Part shown: positions 10,797-22,178 of the stretch, one piece after another | Layout: the number at the start of each line of letters is the position of its first letter | How positions within the stretch are numbered: the stretch's first letter is position 1 | Origin: Rhododendron vialii | Lineage: Eukaryota; Streptophyta; Magnoliopsida; Ericales; Ericaceae | Direction: 5' to 3' | Assembly: GCF_030253575.1 (NCBI RefSeq) | Contig: NC_080560.1 | Span: forward strand, 12,314,001-12,378,000 | DNA: 64,000 nucleotides | Notes under the pieces: model-generated | The model's input: only the letters and a program-made list of their open reading frames with translations | Database searches by the model: none | What the model was told of the DNA's origin: nothing | Translations under genes and position numbers: made by a program

Positions 10797-11486
10797 TAAA
10801 ACTCGCAGCTCGAGTTTCGCGCACAAGGTAAGGTTTAATTGATGGGGGCAAGAAAGCATTTGTTTTCCTTTAGTACTAGCTGTAATTGTTTTTTTAATTA
10901 GTACTTTGAAACAGTGGAAAGCCATGTGCTCAAAACAATGGGAAGCATTCTTTAAGCTTAATTATAACCCAGGCACACCCTACCCCTTCAAGATTACGAT
11001 TTTGTACCACTACTCAACTAAATAGTACTAACGAAACTGAACTAGGGAAACGTTGGACTGCTACCAGCAAAGCCATGACTTCACCTTCCAATAAATTACT
11101 CCTACTGATTTCTTGTTCTGCAATTCCCATCACAGAAAAACTTATTTCCGGAGGCTTCGTAAACTAAATTTTATAGTGCCCAATATTAAACGTTTAAAGG
11201 TGTTTTGGACGATCCGGATATTAAAAAAACTCTCCTAGTTAAGAGTTATTTTAAAATCTAGATCATTGATTGTTAAGACGGACAGATAATATTGTGCGTT
11301 ACAACAAATAACTTATTTACGGAAGAGTCGTGAATATTTTATTCTCTTCCCATGCCATTACCTTAAGTTTTCTTCAATTTTTAAACCAACTTGCATACTT
11401 CCCCTGTATTAATAAGACCTGTCATCATCTCAATATACACAACCTTATCACTAGTAACAACAACCGGAAAAGTAATTGACTGAGAA
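10797..11486 (+). promoter_or_regulatory. 5' flank of UGT copy 2
   Basis: It holds a copy of the upstream module of UGT copy 1 (11040-11150 against 3463-3570). No other gene is seen. Confidence 0.55.
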
Positions 11487-13125
11487 ATGAAGACAGCAGC
11501 AGCGACGGCGGAGCTGGTGTTCATCCCTTTCCCGGCGACGGGCCACCTTGTGTCCACGGTAGAGATGGCGAAACAGCTTGTCCGCCGAGACCACCGGCTT
11601 TCAATCACTGTCCTTATTATCGAAATGCCGTTTGACAAATCCAAGGCCAGCTCCTCCACCCAATCGCAACTCCTTGCGGCAGCCGCGGAGGAGCGGTTGA
11701 AGTTCGTCTACCTCCCTCAAGACGAGGCTGCGCTGGCGGGGCTCGACCCTGGTAACTTCACCGGAATCATCGAAATGAACAAGCAACACGCGAGGGATCA
11801 CGTCACAAAGATGGTCTCTACCGGGTCGACTCGGATCGCCGGGTTCGTCATCGACTTGTTGTGCACCGCGATGATGGACGTGGCGGCCGAGCTCGGACTC
11901 CCGTCCTACATTTTCTCCACCTCCAATGCCGCGGTTCTCGGCCTCCTGTTTCACTTAGAGACCCTATCACGGGAACCCAACCGGGATATTACCGAGTTGA
12001 AGGACTCGGACGTTGAGTTGGCAGTCCCGGGTTTCGTGAACCCAGTCCCGGCGAAGGTGTTGCCGTCTGTGTTACTGGAAAAGGAAAGTGTCTTCATCAA
12101 CATTGCCAAGAGGATGAGAGAAAGTAAGGGCATTATGGTGAACACGTTCGCAGAGCTGGAATCCAATGCGGTCAGGTCGCTCGCGGAAGACGATGAGGTC
12201 CCGCCGGTGTACAGTGTGGGACCCGTGATCCACCTCGTTAAGGACAAAGACGAGGAAGCGATGGAGATCATGAGGTGGTTGGATAATCAGCCTCCGTCAT
12301 CAGTTGTATTCTTGTGTTTCGGGAGCATGGGTAGCTTCGAAGGAGATCAGGTTAGTAGTACATATATATACGGAGTAGTTCAATCCAATGCTCACATCCA
12401 ATTAAACACACAGCCCTAAGTTTGAGGTTACAACTAATTATATTCCACTTAATTTTTCAACTGTCATAAAAATCTAGAAGTGTATGAGAATTTCTGCTAT
12501 TAAGTAGTATCTACTTAATTCATTGCAGCTGAGGCAGATAGCGCAGGCCTTAGAGCAAAGTGGCCACCGGTTCTTGTGGTCAGTGCGGCAGCCTCCGCCA
12601 AAGGGTAAAAGAGAGATTCCAGGGGAGTACAGAGACTTGAATCGCGTGCTACCAGAAGGGTTTCTAGAACGTACAACGGAGATTGGGAAAGTGATTGGGT
12701 GGGCCCCGCAGGTGGCGGTGCTGACCCACACTGCAGTGAGAGGGTTCGTGTCGCACTGTGGGTAGAATTCGATATTGGAGAGTTTATGGTGCAGAGTGCC
12801 GGTGGCCACGTGGCCGATGTATGCCGAACAACAACTGAATGCATTCCAGTTGGTAAAGGAATTGGGGCTGGCTGTGGAAATAAAGTTGGATTACAATAAG
12901 GATTTTAGGCAAAATAGTACCGAGGTTATGTTAGTGACAGCTGAGGAAATAGAAATTGGGATAAAAAAACTGATGGAAAGTGGGAATGAGTGTGGGGAAA
13001 AAATAAAGCAAAGGGTGAAGGAGTTAAGCGAAAAGAGCAAGATTGCTGCGGTTGAAGGAGGCTCATCGTATCGTTCCATCGGACTATTAATCGAGGAGTT
13101 CATGAAAAACATACTCATCAGTTGA
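11487..13125 (+). pseudogene. UDP-glycosyltransferase (UGT71-like), copy 2, one nonsense codon in the PSPG box
   Basis: Exon 1 is 11487-12350 (288 codons, phase 0), the intron 12351-12528 has GT and AG ends, and exon 2 is 12529-13125, 486 codons in total, the normal length of a UGT. The catalytic His20 is in ATGHLVS. The acceptor-side region (VIDLLCTAMMDVAAELGLPS) and the C-terminal UDP-sugar domain follow. The PSPG box starts WAPQVAVL, but codon 367 (12763-12765) is TAG where copy 1 has TGG, at box position 22 (HCG-W-NS), a residue that lines the donor site. Position 14 is Arg instead of Gly. Downstream the frame is open to a normal stop. The intron position is identical to copy 1. Truncation removes about 120 residues, so no activity is expected unless the TAG is a sequence error. 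Confidence 0.88.
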
Positions 13126-14246
13126 GTAATCGATTATTTACTGCTTTTGTAGGGCATGTCCCCTAAAGTTCACAACCATACAATATTCAGACGGGAACTG
13201 ATAAACTTAGTTGCATGTGAGTCCCACACGAATAAGTTTCAATATTTTCATAATTAATTGATGACAGGTTCAGTACTCGAATTTTTGTACCATAACAAGA
13301 TGTAAGGACTGAGGATTTGCTGAAAATTTGGACGAAGTGCTAATTCGTCGATTTTTTTCAGAAATTCTGATCAAATGTACTTTCAAAGTTTGAATTTGCT
13401 CATAAAAATACTTAGTTTGCAGATAGTTTTCCCGCTTTTTATGCGGGGTCAATAATCCCTTTGAGTCTTGACACCAACTTGACAAATTCCAGCGCTGCAA
13501 ACTCTTCTTAGATCTTGAATTTGTAATAGAAGGGTAATCTAGTCATTTTATTGGATAGGGGTAATACGGTCATTGTAGTGAACATGGTAATATGGTCATT
13601 TTAGTGAACAAGGTAATTTGGTTATTTTTAATTTTAAAACATGTAATTGGGATAATGGGCGGGGAGGGTTTGATTGTCAATAAATGAGTCCGATTGGATA
13701 TGAAGATAATTGAGCTTATAGGTAATTGGATCAATGACTCATCAAATACTTAACCAGCCATTTACAACTCATTTAGATTGACCCAAACCCACCAATTTGA
13801 CACCCTTACTTCTGAGCAAGGGACCTTGCCAATCCATTGAACCCAAGTAGTGTTACATGTACCTTTACATGCATGAGCCGAGCTCATGCTACCCGATTTA
13901 TATCATGGCTTTGCGCGTACGTACATAGTCCATTTGCCAACAAATTTGACATTGCCTCTGTGTAGCATGCCTTAAGCCACCGATCCCCACAGAGTATGTA
14001 TGGCTAAACCTAAGCTCGTTTGGCATGTCATAGGTTGGTACACGAGGTCTTAATTAAGGTGGTACCTTGATAACCGATTCAGCCTAGGATTTTAGCCCAA
14101 GGGGTTGAGGGATAGGGTATAGCATGCATGTATGTGTCCAAAGCGCCTCTACCAATACAATAGTAATACAGAGTACTGGCATAAATACAAAACCGTCGAT
14201 GGGCTCGCAAACCCATATGTAGACTCTTAGATATCCCCACTGGATC
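13126..14246. other. 3' flank of UGT copy 2; no gene
   Basis: 13130-13300 resembles the 3' flank of UGT copy 1. The rest is non-coding, with a few near-repeats such as TAATATGGTCATTTTAGTGAAC around 13580-13620. Confidence 0.5.
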
Positions 14247-14772
14247 AGGGACGGAGCCAAGATTTTACTTTAGCAGTGACGAAATAAGAAGGATTGGAGG
14301 AAAGGTGCTTGACAGTGGTGCCGAGCGGCCGATCTGGCCATTCATCTTGGCTCGAATCTAATCTAAGTACATAAATGGCCGAATTGGCCGCTCAACACCA
14401 TTGCCAAGCACTCCTAGTTGACAGTATCTCCGGATCCGCAAAATGTACACGAAAAAAAAAAATGCATTGCAATATGAATAGTCATCGACTCTAAGAAAAA
14501 TTAAAGTAACATAATAAAAACTATAGTAAATAACGTTTGTCGTTTGCACATGTAGTATGAAAAAGACTAATATAGTTTTGGAATACTATTTTGGATATCC
14601 TTTCTTCAAAAAAAAAAAAAATAGAGGATTTAGAACTAGCTACTACTCTTATATAGCAAAAAATAAGGAAAAAATCTAACAGTGATGAATCTATATAAGT
14701 TGGAGACAACTTTTTTTTCTTTACATATAATAATTTCATTTTCTAAAATTTTTGCCATAGTGGCCGCCCCTA
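14247..14772. mobile_element. Non-autonomous hAT-like element
   Basis: The left end CAGGGACGGAGCCAAG and right end TGGCCGCCCCTA (TAGGGGCGGCCA on the other strand) resemble the plant hAT terminal motif. The interior aligns with 7735-8835. No matching target duplication was found and no open frame is present, so boundaries may be a few bases off. Confidence 0.55.
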
Positions 14773-15387
14773 CGTACTAGACTCTCCTGGCTCCATCATT
14801 GCATTTAGATGAGCCGTTTCCTTACTGACAGGAAGAAACAGCAACCGTGCTTAATTAAGCAGTCATTAATCTGTTTCTTAGAAAATTCAATCGATATCGG
14901 AGTGGATCGTTTTGCTAATTGCTACTATATATCAATTACTAACCAGCTCGGGTATTAGGAAAAATGTATCATAAAAATTCCCAGGCCCCTCCACAACTGA
15001 GTTCTTAATATTTGAGAAACTGCCACTATATAGCCACTGCTAATGGTCCATATCAAGCACAACACCTCAGTCCTTGTGCAACGCCCATTAACGAGTTACA
15101 AGCAAAATCATAGCTAGCTATAAATGGATAAAATTTCTTTTTTACCTTTACTTTTTTTAAATAAAGTAACTTTTCAAAAAAATTGAGGGGTAAATATCGA
15201 AAATTAAAATACTTTTGGGTGTAATTATTATGCTCTCTAAATTAGTTAGATTTCCAATATTTGAGAAACAATTTGTGACAGGAGAGTAGTAATACGTATA
15301 CAATGAGGCACTAAGGCTTATTAGCCCAAAACTAGTTAAACACTACACCAGTTCCACCGTTGTTGTCCAGTAGTATTTGGGTGAGAA
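14773..15387. other. No gene; 5' flank of UGT fragment 4
   Basis: Non-coding, AT-rich. I see no TE boundary or RNA gene. Confidence 0.4.
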
Positions 15388-15513
15388 ATGACGACGATAG
15401 CAATGGTGGAACTAGTGTTCATACCTTCCCCTGGGATGGGCCACCTGGTTTCAACGGTGGAGATGGCGAAATAGCTCGGCCGAGACAACCGGCTTTCCAT
15501 TACAGTCCTCATA
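15388..15513 (+). pseudogene. UGT71-like 5' fragment (copy 4)
   Basis: ATG 15388 opens a UGT N-terminus with the catalytic-His motif GMGHLVSTVEMAK, then a TAG stop (15472-15474) where the other copies have CAG (Gln). The frame after it still reads the LSITVLI strand. Homology ends near 15513. The rest of the gene is missing, so it is non-functional. Confidence 0.85.
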
Positions 15514-15908
15514 CAGTTTATGCGAACTTATAGCAAGCTATTGAATGAACAAGTATTTGTATCCGGTTCTTACAAAACACTGGACAAAGAGGGTTATGCA
15601 TTGTGGCATTTTCCAATGCACTTCCCACAAATGTGCTCTTCTTCACTGTGGACTTGTTATGATCCTTAACCCCTCCAATGAACTTGAAAGATCTTGTACA
15701 GGCCTTGCAACAATAACTCTCATGGGAGTTCTCGCCCATTCTTGCATTTCCGAGAATAGACCAAATAATTGCTAGAGAGAGAGAGAGGTATCGAAAGGGC
15801 CGGGCCGGCATGAGCATGGAATGTTTAGCGTCGGCATGACACGACACGGTATGGATGATCTCCAAGAACTTAGATATTTGAAAACAATATTATCGAGAGA
15901 AGTAACAA
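15514..15908. other. Unclassified segment that truncates UGT fragment 4
   Basis: A minus-strand open frame of 115 codons (15518-15865) is Cys-rich but matches no family I recognise. A short GGGCCGGGCCGGC stretch lies near 15800. It may be rearranged host DNA or an old transposon. Confidence 0.3.
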
Positions 15909-15920
15909 CATTGATTGACA

Positions 15921-16671
15921 GCTAGGGGTATTTTCACTATTAAGTCTGCTTGGGAAGCTATTCGGAAGAAATTCTCTATTCAGCCTCGGTTTAAGGTTAT
16001 TTGGGGTAGTCGTAATGTCCCTAGATGGTCTTTTATACTTTGGTTGGCAGCTCTTCACAGACTGAGTACTAATGACAGATTGAGAAACTGGGGTATGGCT
16101 GTGGATGCTCTTTGCTGCCACTGCCAGGATGAGGATGAATCACATCATCACTTATTCTTTGATTGTTCATATTCTACACGTGTTTGGCAGTACTTGGTGT
16201 CAAAGAATAGAGTGGCTAGCATTCCTAATAATATGGGAGATGTCCTTGATTGGTTGCAGGGCAATGTACGTATCTTGGGATAGTTTCAGATTTATTAGTT
16301 TGAAGTGTACATTGGCAGCTGTTGTTTATGGGCTTTGGCAAGAAAGAAACTCTTGTATTTTCTGTGCAAAGATGAAGGATCATACTTAGGTGGCAACATA
16401 TATAGCCAATGGGATTCGTGTTGTCCTGAACTCCAGAAGGAATGTAAAACAATCCTCGCAAAATCGGAGTATTTGTGAGATATGGGGCCTGCCTCATAAG
16501 ATCATGCAATCTGTATAGTTTTTTTACAGTGTGTTTTTTGATTTTGTTTTCTTGTTTAGAGCTGTTAAGTATGACTGTCTATATTGTTGTTTCTTGTTAG
16601 GGGATTCTATCCCTTGTACTTTGTTTTTTGGTTTGAGCCTAATAAAATTTTGTGCACTTATCAAAAAAAAT
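15921..16671 (+). mobile_element. 5'-truncated L1-type LINE with exact target duplication
   Basis: The coding remnant is the C-terminal zinc-binding region of a plant LINE reverse transcriptase. It has a WGSRNVPRWSFILWLA-type segment, the Cys/His cluster CCHCQDEDESHHHLFFDC, then a frameshifted tail ending VVYGLWQERNS. The 3' end has AATAAAATTTTG and an A-run. A 12-bp duplication CATTGATTGACA flanks it exactly (15909-15920 and 16672-16683). The 751-bp insert is a typical dead-on-arrival copy made by target-primed reverse transcription. Confidence 0.92.
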
Positions 16672-16683
16672 CATTGATTGACA

Positions 16684-17404
16684 TCCTTGTTTTATGAGTT
16701 CTTATTGGAAAAATGGGTGTTTTCAAATGGCATGGGTTGCTTATCTTATTAAAATTTTGTTGACTACATGGTTTATATTCACTTGAGCAAAGATGAATTT
16801 TCTAAGTTGAAGTCTATGAAATTTACCTTTGAACTACCATTTCACAAGAGAGATTGAGTATATTAGCTATGATCTAATCTTAAGTGAAAATCATGAGTAC
16901 TTGGATTTAAAATACGAAGACTTAATTAAAAAATTTGGTTCAGAAAATGCAAGGAGAAGTTATTTTTTTTAAATCGAATATTGCTAACCATAAAGCACTA
17001 TAATGGGGGTTACATTTTGAATTTTTTTTTATGTAATTCAAGCTAAAAGCACAGTGTTAACCTTGAAATTTTTTTTTTTTTTTGACTTGTATGTTTATAT
17101 ATTTGAAATTTCTACATTGCTACTCCAATCAATCGACAAGCAAAAGTAAGGAATTGAATCAAAAAATAAAAACTCATAACCAAAAGCCTAAAATAGTTCA
17201 TGTAAAATGGAAAAGTTTGAAAACTATCTTTTTTTGTTCTTAGTGTCGTTTTATATGAACTTTTTTCTACTTCATTCTATATAATTATACGTTTCTGATT
17301 CTTCTCGTCAAGACAAATGTTCAATCCTAATAATTAGGACAAAAAGCTAACATTAAATTTCGAAACATAAATAATATCTAAAAAATACCAAAGCAATATT
17401 ACCC
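16684..17404. other. No gene seen
   Basis: AT-rich with several poly-T and poly-A runs (for example near 17029 and 17070). No coding or RNA signal. Confidence 0.4.
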
Positions 17405-17633
17405 CTTAGCTAGAGTTCTGTTGCTGATCTTCGCCTTCCTACAAGGCTTAAAGAGCTGATTGTGGGCCTCCGTGCTCCTAGGCTCATTCAATTAATGTTG
17501 AATGTAATCTTTTTCCTTTTCTTTCTTATGGAGGCCTATTATGACACCTCACTCTCTGCGGTCCGTAATTGGTCTCCCCTCGATGTACCTTTTGTCGAGA
17601 GTTTTAATAAAATTTTGTTGTCTATCAAAAAAA
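17405..17633 (+). mobile_element. LINE 3' fragment
   Basis: It ends TTTTAATAAAATTTTGTTG then TATCAAAAAAAA, the same 3' signature as the LINE at 15921-16671 and the short insert at 55777-55890. No coding part is left. Its 5' end and target duplication are unclear. Confidence 0.6.
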
Positions 17634-18064
17634 ATAATAATAATTTCGAAAGAATGGGGAGCTGAGAACAAGACAACATTTTTATTTTTCCTTAGTAAAG
17701 CAACAATACATAGCTTCTTTTATTATTTCAACGAACGACAGAAACATAGGCTCGACCCTATAGCAAATTCAATAATGATAATGATACTAATATTAATTAA
17801 GATAAAAGGCTGTGGAGGAGTAACTATTCAAAAATCCTGGAGCACTTCAGAACATCCCAGCACCACACATTTATGAGATCCATACACTTAGTCGTTGACT
17901 CCACAAGAATGTGTGGTATTAAAATGTCCAAGAGTTCTACTTGGCCGTACTTCAGGAGCACTGACTAATTAGACCTTGAGGAGACAGAGAGGTAGCCTCC
18001 ATTATTCAGAACTAATATGACCCCAAGTTTTCCAAACCCACAAATAGATTTATGGTGGATTTAG
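17634..18064. other. 3' flank of the SABATH gene; no gene
   Basis: Non-coding; it presumably includes the SABATH 3' UTR on the minus strand. Confidence 0.4.
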
Positions 18065-18493
18065 CTAAATATTGCCTTTGCGTTTTAAAAGGGCAAAATG
18101 GTATACATCTTGTCGGACTACCTTGTCGTAGAGCTGTCGATTCTATTGCAAATTTTGCCCCCAGAGATGAAAGAGTTGGTCCATATTTTCACTCCCGAAA
18201 TGATCCTGCATGAGGTTCTAGCTCGTTGATAGCCCTTATGTCTGCACAAGTCCTTTCGATATCCAAGGGCCTCGAGTGATAATTGGAGGGGTGGCTCAAA
18301 GCACAAATTTTCTCGATTGTAAAACACTTGTTCATTTCAACGACCATCTTCACCTCCTCAATGCTTGGCAAATACAGAGCTAAGTTGAACGAGTCCAATT
18401 TTTCTTCAGTTATGACTCCCTGTATATCAAATAAATCAAATAACACCGAGCTAAATATTCATACCAAAAAAAAAAAATTTGAGCTAAATATTA

Positions 18494-18694
18494 CTCCCTC
18501 CATCCCTGTTTGTCAGTCAACAAACATATTTGAGCAAATTGTGACAATTGTACGCTTTTACCCTTCTATTTGCATATTGAATTAATTGATTGAAGGGTAC
18601 ACTTGGGAAGACAAGAATTGTACAAAGCAATTATGATGTTTCCTTAAAAAGTTGGACACCCCAAAATAAACTTAACGATCATGGACAGAGGGAG
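18494..18694. mobile_element. Stowaway MITE in SABATH intron 2
   Basis: It begins CTCCCTCCATCCC and ends GGACAGAGGGAG, with TA on each side (18492-18493, 18695-18696). At 201 bp it lies fully inside the intron. Confidence 0.85.
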
Positions 18695-20041
18695 TATTTA
18701 ACAAAGTGACTTCAATTGTGTGTGTGTACCATGTGTCCCTTAGGCTTGTTTATTTGCCCGGATTGGAGCATAAGATTGGACTATAGCTCAGTCACATTAA
18801 TGTAATTCAAATAATTGGTTCTATTGTATTAATTTTTTTATGTACTGAGGTGAGCTTAGGACCTTTGCACGTTAAATATTCTCGGGGTAAATTTCAAATA
18901 TAGTCCCTATAGTTTGTCAATTTCAACCCTTAGTCGACTAAATTACGTACCCTCTTGCTGACGATATTATTGGAGTACTGACGAAACTCACAGGCAAAAT
19001 TAATAGTTCCCTCCCACAGGGATGAATTGAAGCTGAGACAAAATGCAAACTTTATACACAAACTAGTTTGCATTTTGTTTCAATTCCGTCCCTCTAGGAG
19101 CGAGATGTTGATTTTGCCCATGAGTTTGGTTCTAATTAATAACACCATCAGCGAGAGGGACCGAAGTGATTATGAGATGTAACATAAACTATAGGGTCAC
19201 GTACAATTAAATGGCACAATAAATACTAGAGAGACGAAATTGAGATTTCACAAATTTTACCCATGTTCTTACCATCTTCACCTTGTCAGCTAAACTATCT
19301 CCCAAGAATTCGCAATTTAGGCCGCCACCAATCTGAGATGGAAGGACCTTAGAGTTGGGAACACCAGGGATTTGAACCACCACCAACCCTCCCTCAACAA
19401 GCTCTTGAGCCCTAGCTTTTAGAAAGGCATCCATGTCTGCCTTAAACTGAGCAAAGTAAGCCTTGGTGACCTCTTTCTCGTTCCCTGCATAATAAATCTT
19501 ACCCTTGTTCCATGCTGGTGAGCCTTTGTCCATAACTTGTGGAGGAACCTTGGAGAGCCAGTGAAGAGCGTAAGACGAGTGTGCGATGTGGAGAGAGGCT
19601 TCCGGAAGGAACTGACAATGGAAAGAACCCGGCACGCCGACGGCAAAGTACGGTCGGTTCAGAGGCAAGGTCTTGAAGAGGGTGTTGAAATCGTTGTCGA
19701 CCTGATCGTTGAAGGAGACGTGGAATTCCGGGGTGTTTTTTTGGAGATTGGTTTCTAGAGTGGATTGGTGCTTAAGCATTACGGCTTCTATAATGTTTTT
19801 CATGGCAAAGAATGTGTTAGGTCCGGTAGAACATCCAAAGTCAGCTATTCGAAATGTTTTTGGTAAGTTCATGTCAAGCTTCTCGGGAATTGTTTCGAAA
19901 ATTACACCTTTTGAACCTTCTACTACTCCTCTCTGCATTAAGTTCCAAGTATGATCACTTGTGCATTAGTACAGCATGAACAATGTAGACTATGTGCACA
20001 AAGAACAAAACCAAAACAATGAATAAACCAAGAAAAGGAAG

Positions 20042-20043
<2 letters not shown>

Positions 20044-20091
<48 letters not shown>
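20044..20091. repeat. (GA)n microsatellite at the 5' end of SABATH intron 1
   Basis: About 24 units. On the coding strand it is a CT run starting a few bases after the exon 1 donor, so length changes could influence splicing. Confidence 0.95.
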
Positions 20092-20094
<3 letters not shown>

Positions 20095-20417
20095 CCTGAT
20101 AAGAGGAATTTTGAAAATAGCTATTGTCTCCATCTCCAGCATTCACGGGACGTAAGTCCGGAATTTCCTTTGTAGCTATTGTTGTTGGACCCATAATCTC
20201 CTCACTCTGTGTGTGTGTGAATGTGTGTGAGGGAGAAGGTGATGGAGGTGGGAGCAGAGAGGCATGCATGGTGGGCTTTATAGGCCTGGCTAGAGCCCGA
20301 CTCAATAATACGGTAGAATAATATGATTATTTTGCTACTCCGGAATTTCCTTACCGATAGTTGCACCGGCCCATTGTGGGTCCTACCGAGCATGTCTTGT
20401 AATAATTCGACAAAAAT

Positions 20418-20563
20418 GATACTCACACAACAATCCAAACACAACAACTTACACAACCTCTCACATGCATGTGGGCTCCACACACACTACTATGTGTGGG
20501 CTCCACATATATGTGAGTGGTTGTGTAAGTTGTTGTGTTTGAATTGTTGTGTGAGTAGCATCT
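20418..20563. mobile_element. Foldback MITE with about 50-bp arms upstream of SABATH
   Basis: Arms starting GATACTCACACAACAA and ending TTGTTGTGTGAGTAGCATC are almost perfect reverse complements, meeting near two GTGGGCTCCACA motifs. The same core occurs in the shorter foldback at 2104-2190. It lies about 220 bp upstream of the SABATH start, in the likely promoter. Confidence 0.75.
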
Positions 20564-21133
20564 TTGATAATTCGAACCGTTTATCTTATAGGGCCAGTAA
20601 AAAGTCAGCTTAATAGAACATCAATAGCTATGTCTAAAACTGAATTTTGGCTTATAAAATGCACGGCTTGATTCTGTCACTTGTATTTTAAGTTAAACTG
20701 TCCATAACCGTCGATTTTATAAAAGAAAATATAAATTTTGATATAGGTTTGATCAAATTGATTTTTACATGGACATAAAACTTTTTGGGCCTTACAAGAT
20801 GAACGGTTCAAATTAATGCACTGAATGCTCAGTAAGGCCCACAACGGGTGGTGGAAACCATAAGGAAATAATTTATGCTATGTTAATTGGATTTGGATTT
20901 GAAATTTTTTTTGAAAAATAGTAGAGGTAATAAGTGGAAAGAGATAGGGAGAGAAATGTTGAAAGTATGAAAAATTTAGGGGGTATTTTTTGAAAAATAT
21001 TTTTTGAAAAATAAAAAGAAAAAAAGATCTCTCTCTGTTCTAATCGTCTTGGAATTTACAAGAGTCATTTACTAACCAACTGGAAACAGGCGTCACCTTA
21101 AATTATGTATGTTAAAATAGGCTGCTGATTTTG
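20564..21133. other. No gene; contains a GTTTGG-type dispersed repeat
   Basis: 20880-20990 is a copy of the dispersed repeat at 5735-5845. Otherwise non-coding. Confidence 0.4.
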
Positions 21134-21850
21134 TCACTTTTTTTTTGTTAACGCCACTTTCCTGTAAGTGTATTTTTGGTGCATAATCACATTTGCACTT
21201 TGCCAAACTTCCAAAACTTGAGCATAATTTTCGGTATCTTCATCCGGAGGTAAATCGGTAAGAACATAAGAGATTTTAGAAAAATCTAAGACGGCCAAAA
21301 TCTTTTGTTTCCACCTCTTAAAATTATTTCCATCAAAAGGCTCAATTTTGGAAGCATCAGGAAGTATCTCAGTCGCGGCTAGAATTTGTGCATCCATTTA
21401 GATCAACCTTTAAGATTGTTGAAAAAATTAGTAGTATAATGCATAATTTCTAGCAAATTAAAATATCCAATAAAGTAAATCAAAGAACAATCCCACCGAG
21501 CTATAGAGCACGCCGATGGCGTTGTCTTTAAAGGTTGATTCGCACCCTCTCGGAGTCAATGACTCGGTGCGTAGGGCTCACGGCACGCATCCTCCCAGGA
21601 TTTAACTATATAGCCTTCTCCTCCTAATTCGCACTAGTCGGAAGAGTATTGAACAACTCCTCTACGATGGTTCCTCTTTTTAGAACAAACAACACAAGAG
21701 CTTTGAAGAGAAGGAAAAGGATTTTGGTTGGGCGTGATCTGTTTTTTTTTTTTTCCCGGAGAGAGAATGTGAGAGTAGTAAAAACAGTTGGGGAGGAGGA
21801 AGACACGTGTATATATAGAGTTTTTGGGTTTGACCAAGTCTTCAAGTAGT
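21134..21850 (-). mobile_element. Ty1/copia retrotransposon remnant (gag start and leader)
   Basis: The minus-strand frame 21397-21134 (87 codons) matches the N-terminus of copia Gag: a FDGNNFKRWKQKI core, then VWQSANVIMHQKY. Upstream on the same strand is a leader and a TATA box TATATATAC near 21810-21818, as expected for the LTR promoter region. No primer binding site, protease or polymerase is seen, and LTR ends are not resolved. It is inactive. Confidence 0.7.
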
Positions 21851-22178
21851 CACTGTTAACAGCTAGAAACTGATGGTATTAACGGGCAAAAATGCCCAAC
21901 GGGAAAAGCAACGGGCAAATGTCCAACGGCTGGTAACAGTAAAAATTTTTTTGGGCTAAAACAATTTCTGGTGGGTTTGAGTAAAAACAAAATTCAATTA
22001 CACATGGACCTAATTTTAAGAACATATATATTTACCCAAAGCCAAAATAAGAATATATGGCCCAAAAAGTGTTTTGAAATATTCTTGTACACTAATATAC
22101 AACAAAAGTTGCCTGCAAAATGTTTTAAGGCATTTCTTCCATAATATACCAACTCTATACCCAATGGTAAGTATGAGT

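Larger units (their letters stand above)
18065..20194 (-). pseudogene. SABATH-family carboxyl methyltransferase, last exon damaged
   Basis: The family methylates carboxyl groups of small acids with S-adenosylmethionine. Exon 1 is 20194-20096 (33 codons ending NSSYQ), exon 2 is 19932-19273 (220 codons) and exon 3 is 18419-18065. The SAM motif DFGCSTGPNT is at residues 64-73, PGSFHCQFLP at 134-143 and the substrate-pocket segment SYALHWLS at 153-160. Intron 1 has a GC donor directly followed by a long CT run; intron 2 (19272-18420) has GT-AG and holds a Stowaway MITE. In exon 3 the frame is lost near 18213-18222. The expected continuation (HFGSENMDQLFHLWG) is in another frame, then TAG at 18143-18145, and the typical C-terminus (VYHFALLKRK) ends at 18065. 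The unshifted frame stops at 18189, giving 329 residues against about 360-370 usual. Resemblance to loganic or farnesoic acid methyltransferases is possible, but the substrate cannot be told. Confidence 0.85.

Noticed and set aside
14247-14772. Exact 8-bp target duplication for this hAT-like element
   Set aside because: Flanks CACTGGAT and CGTACTAG do not match at any nearby register.
15518-15865. Minus frame with CKAC...H residues as a zinc-finger protein
   Set aside because: The Cys/His spacing does not fit a known finger, the rest has no family resemblance, and the plus strand is equally open.
18118-18327. Separate small protein on the minus strand
   Set aside because: It is a shifted reading of the damaged last exon of the SABATH gene.
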